Part shown: one piece after another, positions 21,200 through 28,848 of the stretch | How positions within the stretch are numbered: the stretch's first letter is position 1 | Layout: every line of letters starts with the position of its first letter | Assembly: GCA_030834445.1 (NCBI GenBank) | Contig: JAURFC010000003.1 | Location: 1-64,000 of the forward strand | Source: Bacillota bacterium | GTDB lineage: Bacteria > Bacillota_I > Bacilli_A > RFN20 > CAG-826 | Direction of reading: 5' to 3' | Length of the DNA: 64,000 nt | The notes under the pieces: generated by a model | The model's input: only the letters and a program-made list of their open reading frames with translations | What the model was told of the DNA's origin: nothing | The model's database searches: none | Translations under genes and position numbers: made by a program

Positions 21200-21922
21200 A
21201 TGGGACAATGGATTTACGGAAAAAACGCTGTAACAGAAGCCGTTGAAGCTCGGCGCGCTTTGAAAGTGTATGTGAATCACACGTTTTCAGATGCGACGCT
21301 TTTACGTGTGATTCAAGCCGCTGGCGTGACCGTAGAAAGGGTAAGTGAGGCACGTTTAAAGTCACTTGTTCAAGGAAATCATCAAGGCATTATTGCCGAT
21401 GTTAAACCATTTTCATATCGTGAGTTATCTGATTTTATTGCGCGGACATCCAATCGAAAAGATCCCCTTGTCATTTTGCTCGATGAAGTGCAAGACCCGC
21501 AAAATTTTGGGGCGATTATTCGTAACGCGGTCGGCCTATATGTCGATGCGATTATCGTCAAAAAAATGAATCAAGTGGATGTCACCCCCGTAGTCAATAA
21601 AGTGGCAAGTGGGGCACTTGAACATATCGATATCATACAAGTCAGTAATTTATCGCAAGCGATGGAAACTTTAAAAAAAGCAGGGTATTGGTTCGCTGCG
21701 ACAACGCTCACAGAAACATCCAAAGATTATCGCGATTTTGATTATCGCGGACCGATAGGTCTTATCTTTGGTTCCGAGGGTAACGGCGTTTCTCCGCTGG
21801 TGAGTAAACGCGCGGATGTTCTCATTAAAATTCCTTTATCCCCGAAATTAGAATCGTTTAATGTCGCTAGTAGTGTTGCGATTGTTCTTGCCGAAGTGTA
21901 TCGTCAACGTCACCCACTTTAA
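21200..21922 (+). CDS. rlmB: 23S rRNA 2'-O-ribose methyltransferase, TrmH/SpoU family (RlmB-like)
   Basis: IYGKNAVTEAVEARRALKVYV; VILLDEVQDPQNFGAIIRNA; IGLIFGSEGNGVSPLVSKRADVLIKIPLSPKLESFNVASSVAIVLAE. Confidence 0.95.
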   Translation: MGQWIYGKNAVTEAVEARRALKVYVNHTFSDATLLRVIQAAGVTVERVSEARLKSLVQGNHQGIIADVKPFSYRELSDFIARTSNRKDPLVILLDEVQDPQNFGAIIRNAVGLYVDAIIVKKMNQVDVTPVVNKVASGALEHIDIIQVSNLSQAMETLKKAGYWFAATTLTETSKDYRDFDYRGPIGLIFGSEGNGVSPLVSKRADVLIKIPLSPKLESFNVASSVAIVLAEVYRQRHPL

Positions 21923-21933
21923 TTCAACAATCC

Positions 21934-22530
21934 ATGGAAGAAGTAACTGTTTCCCATGATGAGCTTGTTTTTCTTATTCGCCAACGCCAACCTGAGGCGC
22001 TGACGTTACTTGAAACGCTGATGCAAACAAAAATGATCCACTATGTAAGGCGTCTACGAGCCGCGCATCGAAAATGTCTTTTGGATGAACATGATTTATT
22101 GAGTTTGGCGTATCAAACCTTGTATTTAGCCATTGATTCGTACCAACCGGATAAGGTTCACTTTGATGCGTATTTCCATGTTTTATTGGAACGGGAACTC
22201 ATGCACGCCTTACGGAAATTTAATCAACCGCATCACCATTGGCTTGATTATGCAGTATCGCTTGATGAACCGGTGGATGAAGGCGCAAGTTTATCGGAAC
22301 TTGTAGGGGAGGAAGACGTATATCTTCATCAGCAGAAACATAGTCTCTTTGTCCAGTTACTCGAACAAGAAGATGATCTTGATTGGGAACAGCGGGTCGT
22401 CCTTGTGTTATTTCAACGCGGTTATTCCTTAAAAGAAATTGGCCATCGCATTCAAAAAAACTATCGGCAAGTGGCACGGATGCTCAAACAGTTACAACCG
22501 CGATTAATCGGTTCACATCCTTCAAGGTAA
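21934..22530 (+). CDS. SigH-like alternative sigma-70 family protein (divergent)
   Basis: Region-2-like LDEHDLLSLAYQTLYLAIDSYQPDKVHFDAYFHVLLERELMHALRK; AVSLDEPVDEGASLSELVGEED resembles SigH VSLDKPI...; C-terminal HTH (YSLKEIGHRIQKNYRQVARMLKQL); sits at the rlmB-sigH-rpmG-secE-nusG locus. Confidence 0.75.
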   Translation: MEEVTVSHDELVFLIRQRQPEALTLLETLMQTKMIHYVRRLRAAHRKCLLDEHDLLSLAYQTLYLAIDSYQPDKVHFDAYFHVLLERELMHALRKFNQPHHHWLDYAVSLDEPVDEGASLSELVGEEDVYLHQQKHSLFVQLLEQEDDLDWEQRVVLVLFQRGYSLKEIGHRIQKNYRQVARMLKQLQPRLIGSHPSR

Positions 22531-22534
22531 TTCG

Positions 22535-22563
22535 TTGACTTTCTTCTAAATCCTTGTTATATT
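22535..22563 (+). promoter_or_regulatory. Sigma-A promoter upstream of rpmG-secE-nusG
   Basis: TTGACT - 17 nt - TATATT. Confidence 0.7.
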
Positions 22564-22595
22564 CTTTTATGATAAAGGTTAATAAATAGTCAATC

Positions 22596-22748
22596 ATGAG
22601 AAAAAAAGTTATTTTAATCTGCTCGGAATGCTTGGCGCGAAATTATACAACCTTTACCAAAGGAAGTGGTGTCGCTGGACAACGGCTCACCTTAAAAAAA
22701 TATTGTCCGAGTTGTAACCGTTCCACGGTACATCAAGAAAGTAAGTGA
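22596..22748 (+). CDS. rpmG: 50S ribosomal protein L33, zinc-type (50 aa; not in ORF track)
   Basis: MRKKVILICSECLARNYTTFTKGSGVAGQRLTLKKYCPSCNRSTVHQESK translated by eye; TGA stop; upstream of secE. Confidence 0.93.
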   Translation: MRKKVILICSECLARNYTTFTKGSGVAGQRLTLKKYCPSCNRSTVHQESK

Positions 22749-22754
22749 GGAACT

Positions 22755-22952
22755 ATGAACCTTCGAAAATTTGGCTCCGAAGTGAGTCGTGAAGCGAAAC
22801 GTGTGCGTTGGCCAAAATCCGATACATTAATCGGGTCGATTTTTGTCGTGATTGCCATTACCATTTTTGCCGCCTTTGCCTTAACCATGGGTGATTTAGC
22901 CGTGGCCGAATTACTCGGTCAATTACGTCAAGCCTTTGAAGGGCTTCGCTAG
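22755..22952 (+). CDS. secE: Preprotein translocase subunit SecE
   Basis: EVSREAKRVRWPKSDTLIGS plus single TM; rpmG-secE-nusG order. Confidence 0.93.
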   Translation: MNLRKFGSEVSREAKRVRWPKSDTLIGSIFVVIAITIFAAFALTMGDLAVAELLGQLRQAFEGLR

Positions 22953-22964
22953 GAGGATTACATC

Positions 22965-23549
22965 ATGGAACAACCGTCCCAACACGTCGCAACCTTTACG
23001 TCCAATGATGTCGAAAAACAATGGTATATTGTTTCGGCCTATTCCTCGCACGAAAATAAAGTTGCAGATAACCTTCGCCGTCGTGTCGATTCAATGAACA
23101 TGCAAGATTTCATCTTCCGCATTATCGTCGTTGAACAAGAAGAACCCGTCTTTAAAAATGGGGCTCCGACTGGAAAAACCCGTTTAAAAAATGCGTATCC
23201 TGGTTATGTCTTTATCGAAATGATCATGACCGATGATTCGTGGTATGTCGTCCGTAACACTCCAGGAGTTACCGGGTTCGTCGGTTCTTCAGGGGGCGGG
23301 ACGAAACCGATTCCCGTGCCACCCGATCAAATGGAACCAATTCTTAAACGCATGGGTCTTATCGACATTAGCATGTATGATCGTTACGCGGTCGGTGATT
23401 ATGTCAAAGTCATTCATGGGGCTTTAGAAGGAACTGAAGGAAAAATTATTTCCATCGATAAATCAACAGGGAATGTCATGGTTGAAACCGTCTTCTTCGG
23501 TCGTTCCACCTCCGTGGAAGTCGAATTTGCGGATATTGATAAGATTTAG
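22965..23549 (+). CDS. nusG: Transcription termination/antitermination protein NusG
   Basis: QWYIVSAYSSHENKVADNLRRR; NAYPGYVFIEM; RNTPGVTGFVG; KOW VKVIHGALEGTEGKI. Confidence 0.97.
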   Translation: MEQPSQHVATFTSNDVEKQWYIVSAYSSHENKVADNLRRRVDSMNMQDFIFRIIVVEQEEPVFKNGAPTGKTRLKNAYPGYVFIEMIMTDDSWYVVRNTPGVTGFVGSSGGGTKPIPVPPDQMEPILKRMGLIDISMYDRYAVGDYVKVIHGALEGTEGKIISIDKSTGNVMVETVFFGRSTSVEVEFADIDKI

Positions 23550-23567
23550 TTTTATTCATACCAAAAT

Positions 23568-23597
23568 AAAAAGATGCGATCATCGCATCTTTTTTTA
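23568..23597. terminator. Bidirectional terminator between nusG and trkA
   Basis: AAAGATGCGA-TCA-TCGCATCTTTTTTT. Confidence 0.88.
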
Positions 23598-23611
23598 TTG
23601 GTTTCGAGAAC

Positions 23612-24349
23612 TTAATCTTTTAATTTGCTTAAATAATTTGAGAAGCGCTTGATATCATCATCATAGCCCGCAATTAAAATATTGTCACAGGCATCGATGA
23701 GTAAATCGGGGGTGGCTACCAAGGATTTACCAAACGTGAGTTGGCGGGCTTGGAATTGACTTGGATTTGCTTTGTACGCTTCACTATCAAAGTTGGTGCA
23801 TTTTTGGATGAAGATAATGTTGATGCTAAATTCATCGCGCCAGTTTAAGGTGGCGATTTTTTTGGACGTAAAGGTAGGGGGAACGAGTAATTTAGAAACC
23901 CCAACATGATCTTCCATCGCATAGTATTCCGCGATATTTTTCCCAGCGAGTTTAATCGCTTGCGAACGGGCAGCGATGCGCGTGGGAAGAATAAAGCTTG
24001 TCGCCCCCACACGTTTCAGCATTTCTTGATGTTCTTCGTTATCGAGACGAACAATAATTTCTTCGACCCCGAGTTTGGTGAGTAAAAACGTTGTAATCAT
24101 CGCATCTTTAATATCGTTCGTTCCAAAAGAAATAATCGCAACATCGACATTACCGACACCGCCATCTTTTAAGGCTTGACCTTTGGTAGAATCCACCACA
24201 AAGGCGGAGGGTAAATCCGATCCGATGCGTTGAATTTGATCGGCGGATTTATCAATCGCGATGACTTGTTGCCGTAATAATAAGAGTTCTTTGGTCAATG
24301 CTAACCCAAAATCTCCTAAACCAATGACTGCAAATGATTTTTCTGCCAT
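23612..24349 (-). CDS. RCK (TrkA/KtrA-type) potassium channel regulatory subunit
   Basis: SFAVIGLGDFGLALTKELLLLRQQVIAIDKSADQI Rossmann NAD-binding motif. Confidence 0.92.
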   Translation of the reverse strand: MAEKSFAVIGLGDFGLALTKELLLLRQQVIAIDKSADQIQRIGSDLPSAFVVDSTKGQALKDGGVGNVDVAIISFGTNDIKDAMITTFLLTKLGVEEIIVRLDNEEHQEMLKRVGATSFILPTRIAARSQAIKLAGKNIAEYYAMEDHVGVSKLLVPPTFTSKKIATLNWRDEFSINIIFIQKCTNFDSEAYKANPSQFQARQLTFGKSLVATPDLLIDACDNILIAGYDDDIKRFSNYLSKLKD

Positions 24350-24359
24350 ATGTGCTCCT

Positions 24360-25745
24360 TTAGCCGATCGGAATGTTGACTTCCACGTATTGGAAAGTAC
24401 TTTCTTTATTCCAGCTTAATTTTTCTGTAAAGATCGAGATGGCCGCAATCGGACCAATACGACCTAATAACATAATAATCGATAAGATGACTTTTGATGT
24501 ATCGGATAAATAAGGCGTAATGCCTTCAGAGAAACCCACCGTTCCAAACGCGGAAACCACTTCAAATAAAATACTTGTCGCGGTTAAGGTTCCCACTGGA
24601 TAAGTGGTATTAAATTGTTCCACGTATTCCACAATTAAGACCATGATGATTAAGAAGAAGACAGAAATAATGATAAGGGCCATCGATTTGAGAATGGCTT
24701 CAATCGTAAAGGTGCGTTTAAACGCGTGAACGCGTTTGCCGCGAAGAAGGGCCACAATGGCTAAAACCACAATAAAGGTGGTTGTCGTTTTGATCCCACC
24801 TCCGGTGGAAATGGGGTTGGCCCCAATAAACATGAGCGCGATAATGAGGTATTTGCTCGCGTTGGTTAAATCACGAATCGAAACCACGGTTAATCCTGCG
24901 GTACGAGACGATACGGAGGTAAATAACGCATCATTCCATGTAAAATTCGGATGCACATTTAATTCGGTGAGTAAAAGCGTCACCATGCCTAAAACGATTA
25001 AAATTCCGGTCATCGTTAAAACAATGCGGGTATAGGTACTAAAACGATGCTTATCGGAAAAATCAATTTCCGCATCTTTTTTGGTAAAGAGTTTGGCACG
25101 AATCACAGCCCCTATATCAATAAGGACTAAAAAGCCTAAGCCTCCACTAATGATGAGAATCATTGTCACGATGAGCACATTGGCGTTGGTTGCATAGGCA
25201 ATCAGACTTTGATCGCCAAGAATATCGAGTCCAGCATTATTAAAGGCGGAGACGGCTAAGAAAAGCGATTGGAATAAACCTTCTTCCCATCCCATTTCTG
25301 GAACAAAGGTGAAACTATACAGAACCGCGCCTGCAGCGATAAAGCTTAAGGCGATAAAGATAATGTTTTTAATAAGCTTAATGGCCCCTTGCATGGTGGT
25401 AAGATTAAGCGCTTCTTTGAGAAGATAACGGTCCATAATGCCAATTTTTCGCCCGAAGATGATCGTAAAAAACGTAAAGATGGTAATGATACCTAATCCG
25501 CCCAATACCATGAGCACCATGAGCACCGATTCACCGAACACGGTAAATTGAGCACTGACATCGGCATACACGGATAAACCCGTGACAGCGAGCGCTGAAG
25601 TGGCCATAAAGAGCGCATTAATAAAATTGCCCCAAGATTGATCAACATTCGCCCAAGGTGTCGACAAAAGAAAACTTCCGATCAAAATGACCGTAATAAA
25701 ACTAAGAAGTACGACTAGATAAGGGTTTTTTTGTAAGTTAATCAT
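24360..25745 (-). CDS. TrkH/KtrB-type potassium transporter (start corrected to MINLQKNPYL)
   Basis: Multi-TM protein with filter-like motifs (SALAVTGLSVYA, SAFNNAGLDILGD, TSVSSRTAGLTVV, SAFGTVGFSEGI); promoter TAGACA-17-TATAAT on the minus strand upstream of 25745. Confidence 0.92.
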   Translation of the reverse strand: MINLQKNPYLVVLLSFITVILIGSFLLSTPWANVDQSWGNFINALFMATSALAVTGLSVYADVSAQFTVFGESVLMVLMVLGGLGIITIFTFFTIIFGRKIGIMDRYLLKEALNLTTMQGAIKLIKNIIFIALSFIAAGAVLYSFTFVPEMGWEEGLFQSLFLAVSAFNNAGLDILGDQSLIAYATNANVLIVTMILIISGGLGFLVLIDIGAVIRAKLFTKKDAEIDFSDKHRFSTYTRIVLTMTGILIVLGMVTLLLTELNVHPNFTWNDALFTSVSSRTAGLTVVSIRDLTNASKYLIIALMFIGANPISTGGGIKTTTTFIVVLAIVALLRGKRVHAFKRTFTIEAILKSMALIIISVFFLIIMVLIVEYVEQFNTTYPVGTLTATSILFEVVSAFGTVGFSEGITPYLSDTSKVILSIIMLLGRIGPIAAISIFTEKLSWNKESTFQYVEVNIPIG

Positions 25746-25829
25746 ATTTAACTCGGGGTTATTATAGGATGATTCCCTGCGTTTGTCTATGTTCGAAGCG
25801 GAATTGTGGATTTTTATGTACGATTTTGA

Positions 25830-25858
25830 TTGCATTTTTATGCGAAGATGCGTATACT
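25830..25858 (+). promoter_or_regulatory. Sigma-A promoter for rplK-rplA
   Basis: TTGCAT - 17 nt - TATACT. Confidence 0.7.
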
Positions 25859-25898
25859 TTTCAAGCATGGACTTTTGTCCAGCGAACTTGTTACATGC

Positions 25899-25928
25899 GT
25901 GGAAGGACTTGATTCGTCCGTTGACCAC
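25899..25928 (+). promoter_or_regulatory. Hairpin in rplK leader, candidate L1-binding site
   Basis: GTGG-AA-GGAC-TTGATTC-GTCC-GTTGA-CCAC; same architecture repeated at 26391..26420. Confidence 0.55.
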
Positions 25929-25970
25929 AGCACGAACTAGTTACAATTCACACAACAGGAGGATTGTCTC

Positions 25971-26387
25971 GTGGGAAAAAGAATCGCTAAAGTCGTCAAA
26001 ATGGAACTTCCGGGTGGCGAAGCCAAACCGGGTCCAAAATTAGCCTCAGCTGGGATTTTAATGCCAAAATTCTGTACTGATTTCAATGCGAAAACGGCAG
26101 ATAAGAAAGGGGAAGTCATTCCCGTCATCATTACGGCTTATGAAGATAAGTCCTTTGATTTTGTCATTAAAACATCGCCAGTTACTGGCTTAATTAAAAA
26201 AGCAGCAGGGATTGAAAAAGGTTCAAACAATGCCAAAACCACCAAAATTGGTAAACTCAAACGTTCGGACTTAAAGAAAATTGCTGAATACAAAATGCCT
26301 GATCTCAATGCCTATGATGTTGAATCGGCCATGAAAATCATCGAAGGTTCTGCCCGCAACATGGGTGTAACCATCGACGAAGACTAA
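25971..26387 (+). CDS. rplK: 50S ribosomal protein L11 with atypical N-terminal loop (GTG start)
   Basis: VVKMELPGGEAKPGPKLASAGILMPKFCTDFNAKTADKKGEVIPVIITAYEDKSF; KMPDLNAYDVESAMKIIEGSARNMGV. Confidence 0.95.
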   Translation: MGKRIAKVVKMELPGGEAKPGPKLASAGILMPKFCTDFNAKTADKKGEVIPVIITAYEDKSFDFVIKTSPVTGLIKKAAGIEKGSNNAKTTKIGKLKRSDLKKIAEYKMPDLNAYDVESAMKIIEGSARNMGVTIDED

Positions 26388-26390
26388 ACC

Positions 26391-26420
26391 GTGGCAGAGC
26401 CTTGTGCTCGTTATGACCAC
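26391..26420 (+). promoter_or_regulatory. Hairpin between rplK and rplA, candidate L1-binding site
   Basis: GTGG-CA-GAGC-CTTGT-GCTC-GTTATGA-CCAC directly 5' of the rplA SD. Confidence 0.55.
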
Positions 26421-26434
26421 AGAAGGAAAATAAT

Positions 26435-27121
26435 ATGAAACGCGGAAAAAAATACGTTGAAGCTGCCAAGCTCATCGATCCTAACAAACTCTACACAATT
26501 GTTGAAGCCGTCGAACTTGTGAAAAAAACATCGACGGTTAAATTTGATGCAACCGTGGATGTCTCGTATCGTCTCAATGTCGACACGACCAAACAAGATC
26601 AACAAATTCGTGGGACCATCGTCCTACCTCACGGAAACGGTAAAACTAAAAAGATCTTAGCGGTCACCAACTCGAAATTAGCGGATGCCCAAGCGGCAGG
26701 AGCGGACTTCGCCGGTGGTAAAGATTTACTTGAAAAAATCCAACGTGAAAACTGGTTTGACTTTGATGTCATCGTGGCCACGCCCGATATGATGGGTGAA
26801 ATTGGTAAATTAGGGAAAGTATTAGGGCCGAAAGGCTTAATGCCAAATCCAAAAACCGGTACCGTTGCTTTGGATATTGCCAAAGCGATTAAAGATATTA
26901 AAGCCGGTAAAGTGGAATATCGTCTTGATAAAGAAGCCAATGTCGCCGTTTCCATCGGTCGCGTGAGTTTCTCAGCCGATAAACTTGCCGACAACTTACA
27001 ACTCTTAACCGATACCCTCGTTAAAGCACGTCCTTCCTCTGTGAAAGGTGCGTTCTTCAAATCCGCAGCCATCCATACGACCATGGGGCCGGCGATCAAG
27101 TTTACATTCGACGGTCGATAA
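26435..27121 (+). CDS. rplA: 50S ribosomal protein L1
   Basis: [47 protein letters not shown]. Confidence 0.97.
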   Translation: MKRGKKYVEAAKLIDPNKLYTIVEAVELVKKTSTVKFDATVDVSYRLNVDTTKQDQQIRGTIVLPHGNGKTKKILAVTNSKLADAQAAGADFAGGKDLLEKIQRENWFDFDVIVATPDMMGEIGKLGKVLGPKGLMPNPKTGTVALDIAKAIKDIKAGKVEYRLDKEANVAVSIGRVSFSADKLADNLQLLTDTLVKARPSSVKGAFFKSAAIHTTMGPAIKFTFDGR

Positions 27122-27139
27122 TTACATTGTTTGAGCGCT

Positions 27140-27225
27140 CGATAGAACCAAAGACAGCAACGGCCACGTGGCTTAATCAAGTTGCCGAGGAAGATATCTT
27201 AGGATAGTCACTCATTGGATTCAGA
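27140..27225 (+). ncRNA. Ribosomal protein L10 leader (rplJ-rplL autoregulatory leader)
   Basis: AACCAAAGACAGCAAC-GGCCACGTGGC-TTAATCAAGTTGCCGAGGAAGAT resembles the remembered Firmicutes L10 leader core; located 5' of rplJ. Confidence 0.72.
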
Positions 27226-27263
27226 GCTCAAAAGATAAAACTAATGTCCAAGGAGGTGACAGA

Positions 27264-27767
27264 ATGAACAAGGAAATCTTAAAACAAAAAGAAGCCCTCG
27301 TATCGGAAGTGGAAGCACTCGCGAAAGCCAGTGGTTCTGTTTTGATTGTCAGTTATCAAAAAATGACCGTCGCAGAACTTTCCGAATTACGTCTTACGTT
27401 ACGTAAGATTAACTCCAAGTTTGCCGTCTATAAAAATACGATGGTCCGTCGGGCAACCGATAAGCTTGGTGTCAACGATGCAACGTTAGATAAAACCTTA
27501 AACGGTCCTAACGGCTTCATTTTTACCGAAGATGCGCTTGAAGGGAGTAAAGCTGTCGTTAAATTCGCTAAGAAAAACGACAAGCTCATCCTCAAAGGTG
27601 CGCTTCAAGATGGAAAGTTCCTCTCGGCCGATCAAGTCAAAGTACTTGCGTCGTTACCTGGAAGAGAACAATTGTTATCGATGCTCGCATCGGCCTTACA
27701 AGGCCCGATTCGCAAGTTGGCTGTCGCAGTGAAAGCTGTGGCTGACAAACCTGCCGCGCATGCCTAA
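27264..27767 (+). CDS. rplJ: 50S ribosomal protein L10
   Basis: MTVAELSELRLTLRKINSKFAVYKNTMVRRA; preceded by L10-leader-like element. Confidence 0.95.
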   Translation: MNKEILKQKEALVSEVEALAKASGSVLIVSYQKMTVAELSELRLTLRKINSKFAVYKNTMVRRATDKLGVNDATLDKTLNGPNGFIFTEDALEGSKAVVKFAKKNDKLILKGALQDGKFLSADQVKVLASLPGREQLLSMLASALQGPIRKLAVAVKAVADKPAAHA

Positions 27768-27795
27768 ACTACACTAGCTATTGGAGGAAATAAAC

Positions 27796-28173
27796 ATGGC
27801 TAAATTAACACAAGAAGAAATCATTGCCGCCGTCAAAGAAATGACCGTTGTTGAACTCAACGATCTCGTCAAAGCGATTGAAACCGAATTCGGTGTCACC
27901 GCTGCTGCTCCAGTTGCCGTTGCCGCTGCTCCTGCTGAAGAAGCTGGCGCTGCCAAAGGACCAACCGAAGTCACCTTAACCTTAAAAGCTGCGGGTGCTC
28001 AAAAAGTTGCGGTCATTAAAGCCGTCCAAGCCATTACCGGCTTAGGTTTAATGGATGCCAAAAAACTCGTCGACGCTGTCCCAAGCAAAATCAAGGAAAA
28101 CATTTCTCCTGTGGAAGCAGAAGAACACAAAAAAGCCTTGGTTGCTGCCGGTGCCGAAGTCGAAATCAAATAA
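27796..28173 (+). CDS. rplL: 50S ribosomal protein L7/L12 (start corrected)
   Basis: [66 protein letters not shown]. Confidence 0.97.
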   Translation: MAKLTQEEIIAAVKEMTVVELNDLVKAIETEFGVTAAAPVAVAAAPAEEAGAAKGPTEVTLTLKAAGAQKVAVIKAVQAITGLGLMDAKKLVDAVPSKIKENISPVEAEEHKKALVAAGAEVEIK

Positions 28174-28193
28174 GCTTTTTCTTACGTAAAACC

Positions 28194-28224
28194 AACCTGC
28201 CTTTTTCGGAAGGCAGGTTTTCCT
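28194..28224 (+). terminator. Terminator/attenuator after rplL
   Basis: AACCTGCCTT-TTTCGG-AAGGCAGGTTTTCC; T-tract is weak, possibly a partial terminator before rpoBC. Confidence 0.65.
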
Positions 28225-28242
28225 AATTATGAAGGAGGGTGC

Positions 28243-28836
28243 ATGAGCGGACATTATTTTGAAAATCAATCAGTCAAAGATGATAAAAAATATACGGTCC
28301 AATTCACGCTTGCCCAACGTATCTATACCCTTCATGCGAGCCGCGGGGTCTTTTCTAAGAAAGCCCTCGATACCGGTACCGAGATTCTCCTTAAGATTTT
28401 ATTGCAAGAAACCTTAAGCGGATCGTTCTTAGACCTTGGCTGTGGATATGGCCCGGTCGGATGTGTCATGGCAAGTGTCCATCCTGAACTCGACGTTACG
28501 CTTGTCGACATCAACCATCGAGCGGTGGCGGATGCCTTACATAACGCTCAACAACTTGGTTTGGATCTCCAAGGTGTGGTAAGTGATGGATTGAACGAAT
28601 TGTCACGAATGTTTGATGGGATTGCCTTTAATCCGCCCATTCGTGCCGGGAAACAATCGATTTACAACCTCTACCGACAAAGCAAGGAGCATCTTACCCC
28701 TTCTGGCGCCCTCTATGTGGTGATTCGTAAGGATAAAGGTGCGTTATCGCATGTCACGTATTTAGAAACCCTGTTTTCTAAGGTGACGCTATTGACACGG
28801 GACAAAGGCTATCACGTGTACAAAGCAATCGTTTAA
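28243..28836 (+). CDS. Class I SAM-dependent methyltransferase (RsmC/YbxB-like)
   Basis: HYFENQSVKDDKKYTVQF; FLDLGCGYGPVGCVMA; FNPPIRAGK; between rplL and rpoB as in many Bacilli. Confidence 0.9.
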   Translation: MSGHYFENQSVKDDKKYTVQFTLAQRIYTLHASRGVFSKKALDTGTEILLKILLQETLSGSFLDLGCGYGPVGCVMASVHPELDVTLVDINHRAVADALHNAQQLGLDLQGVVSDGLNELSRMFDGIAFNPPIRAGKQSIYNLYRQSKEHLTPSGALYVVIRKDKGALSHVTYLETLFSKVTLLTRDKGYHVYKAIV

Positions 28837-28848
28837 AGGAGATTTGCA

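Noticed and set aside
27170-27181. Palindrome GCCACGTGGC as an operator (E-box-like)
   Set aside because: Better explained as the hairpin of the L10 leader.
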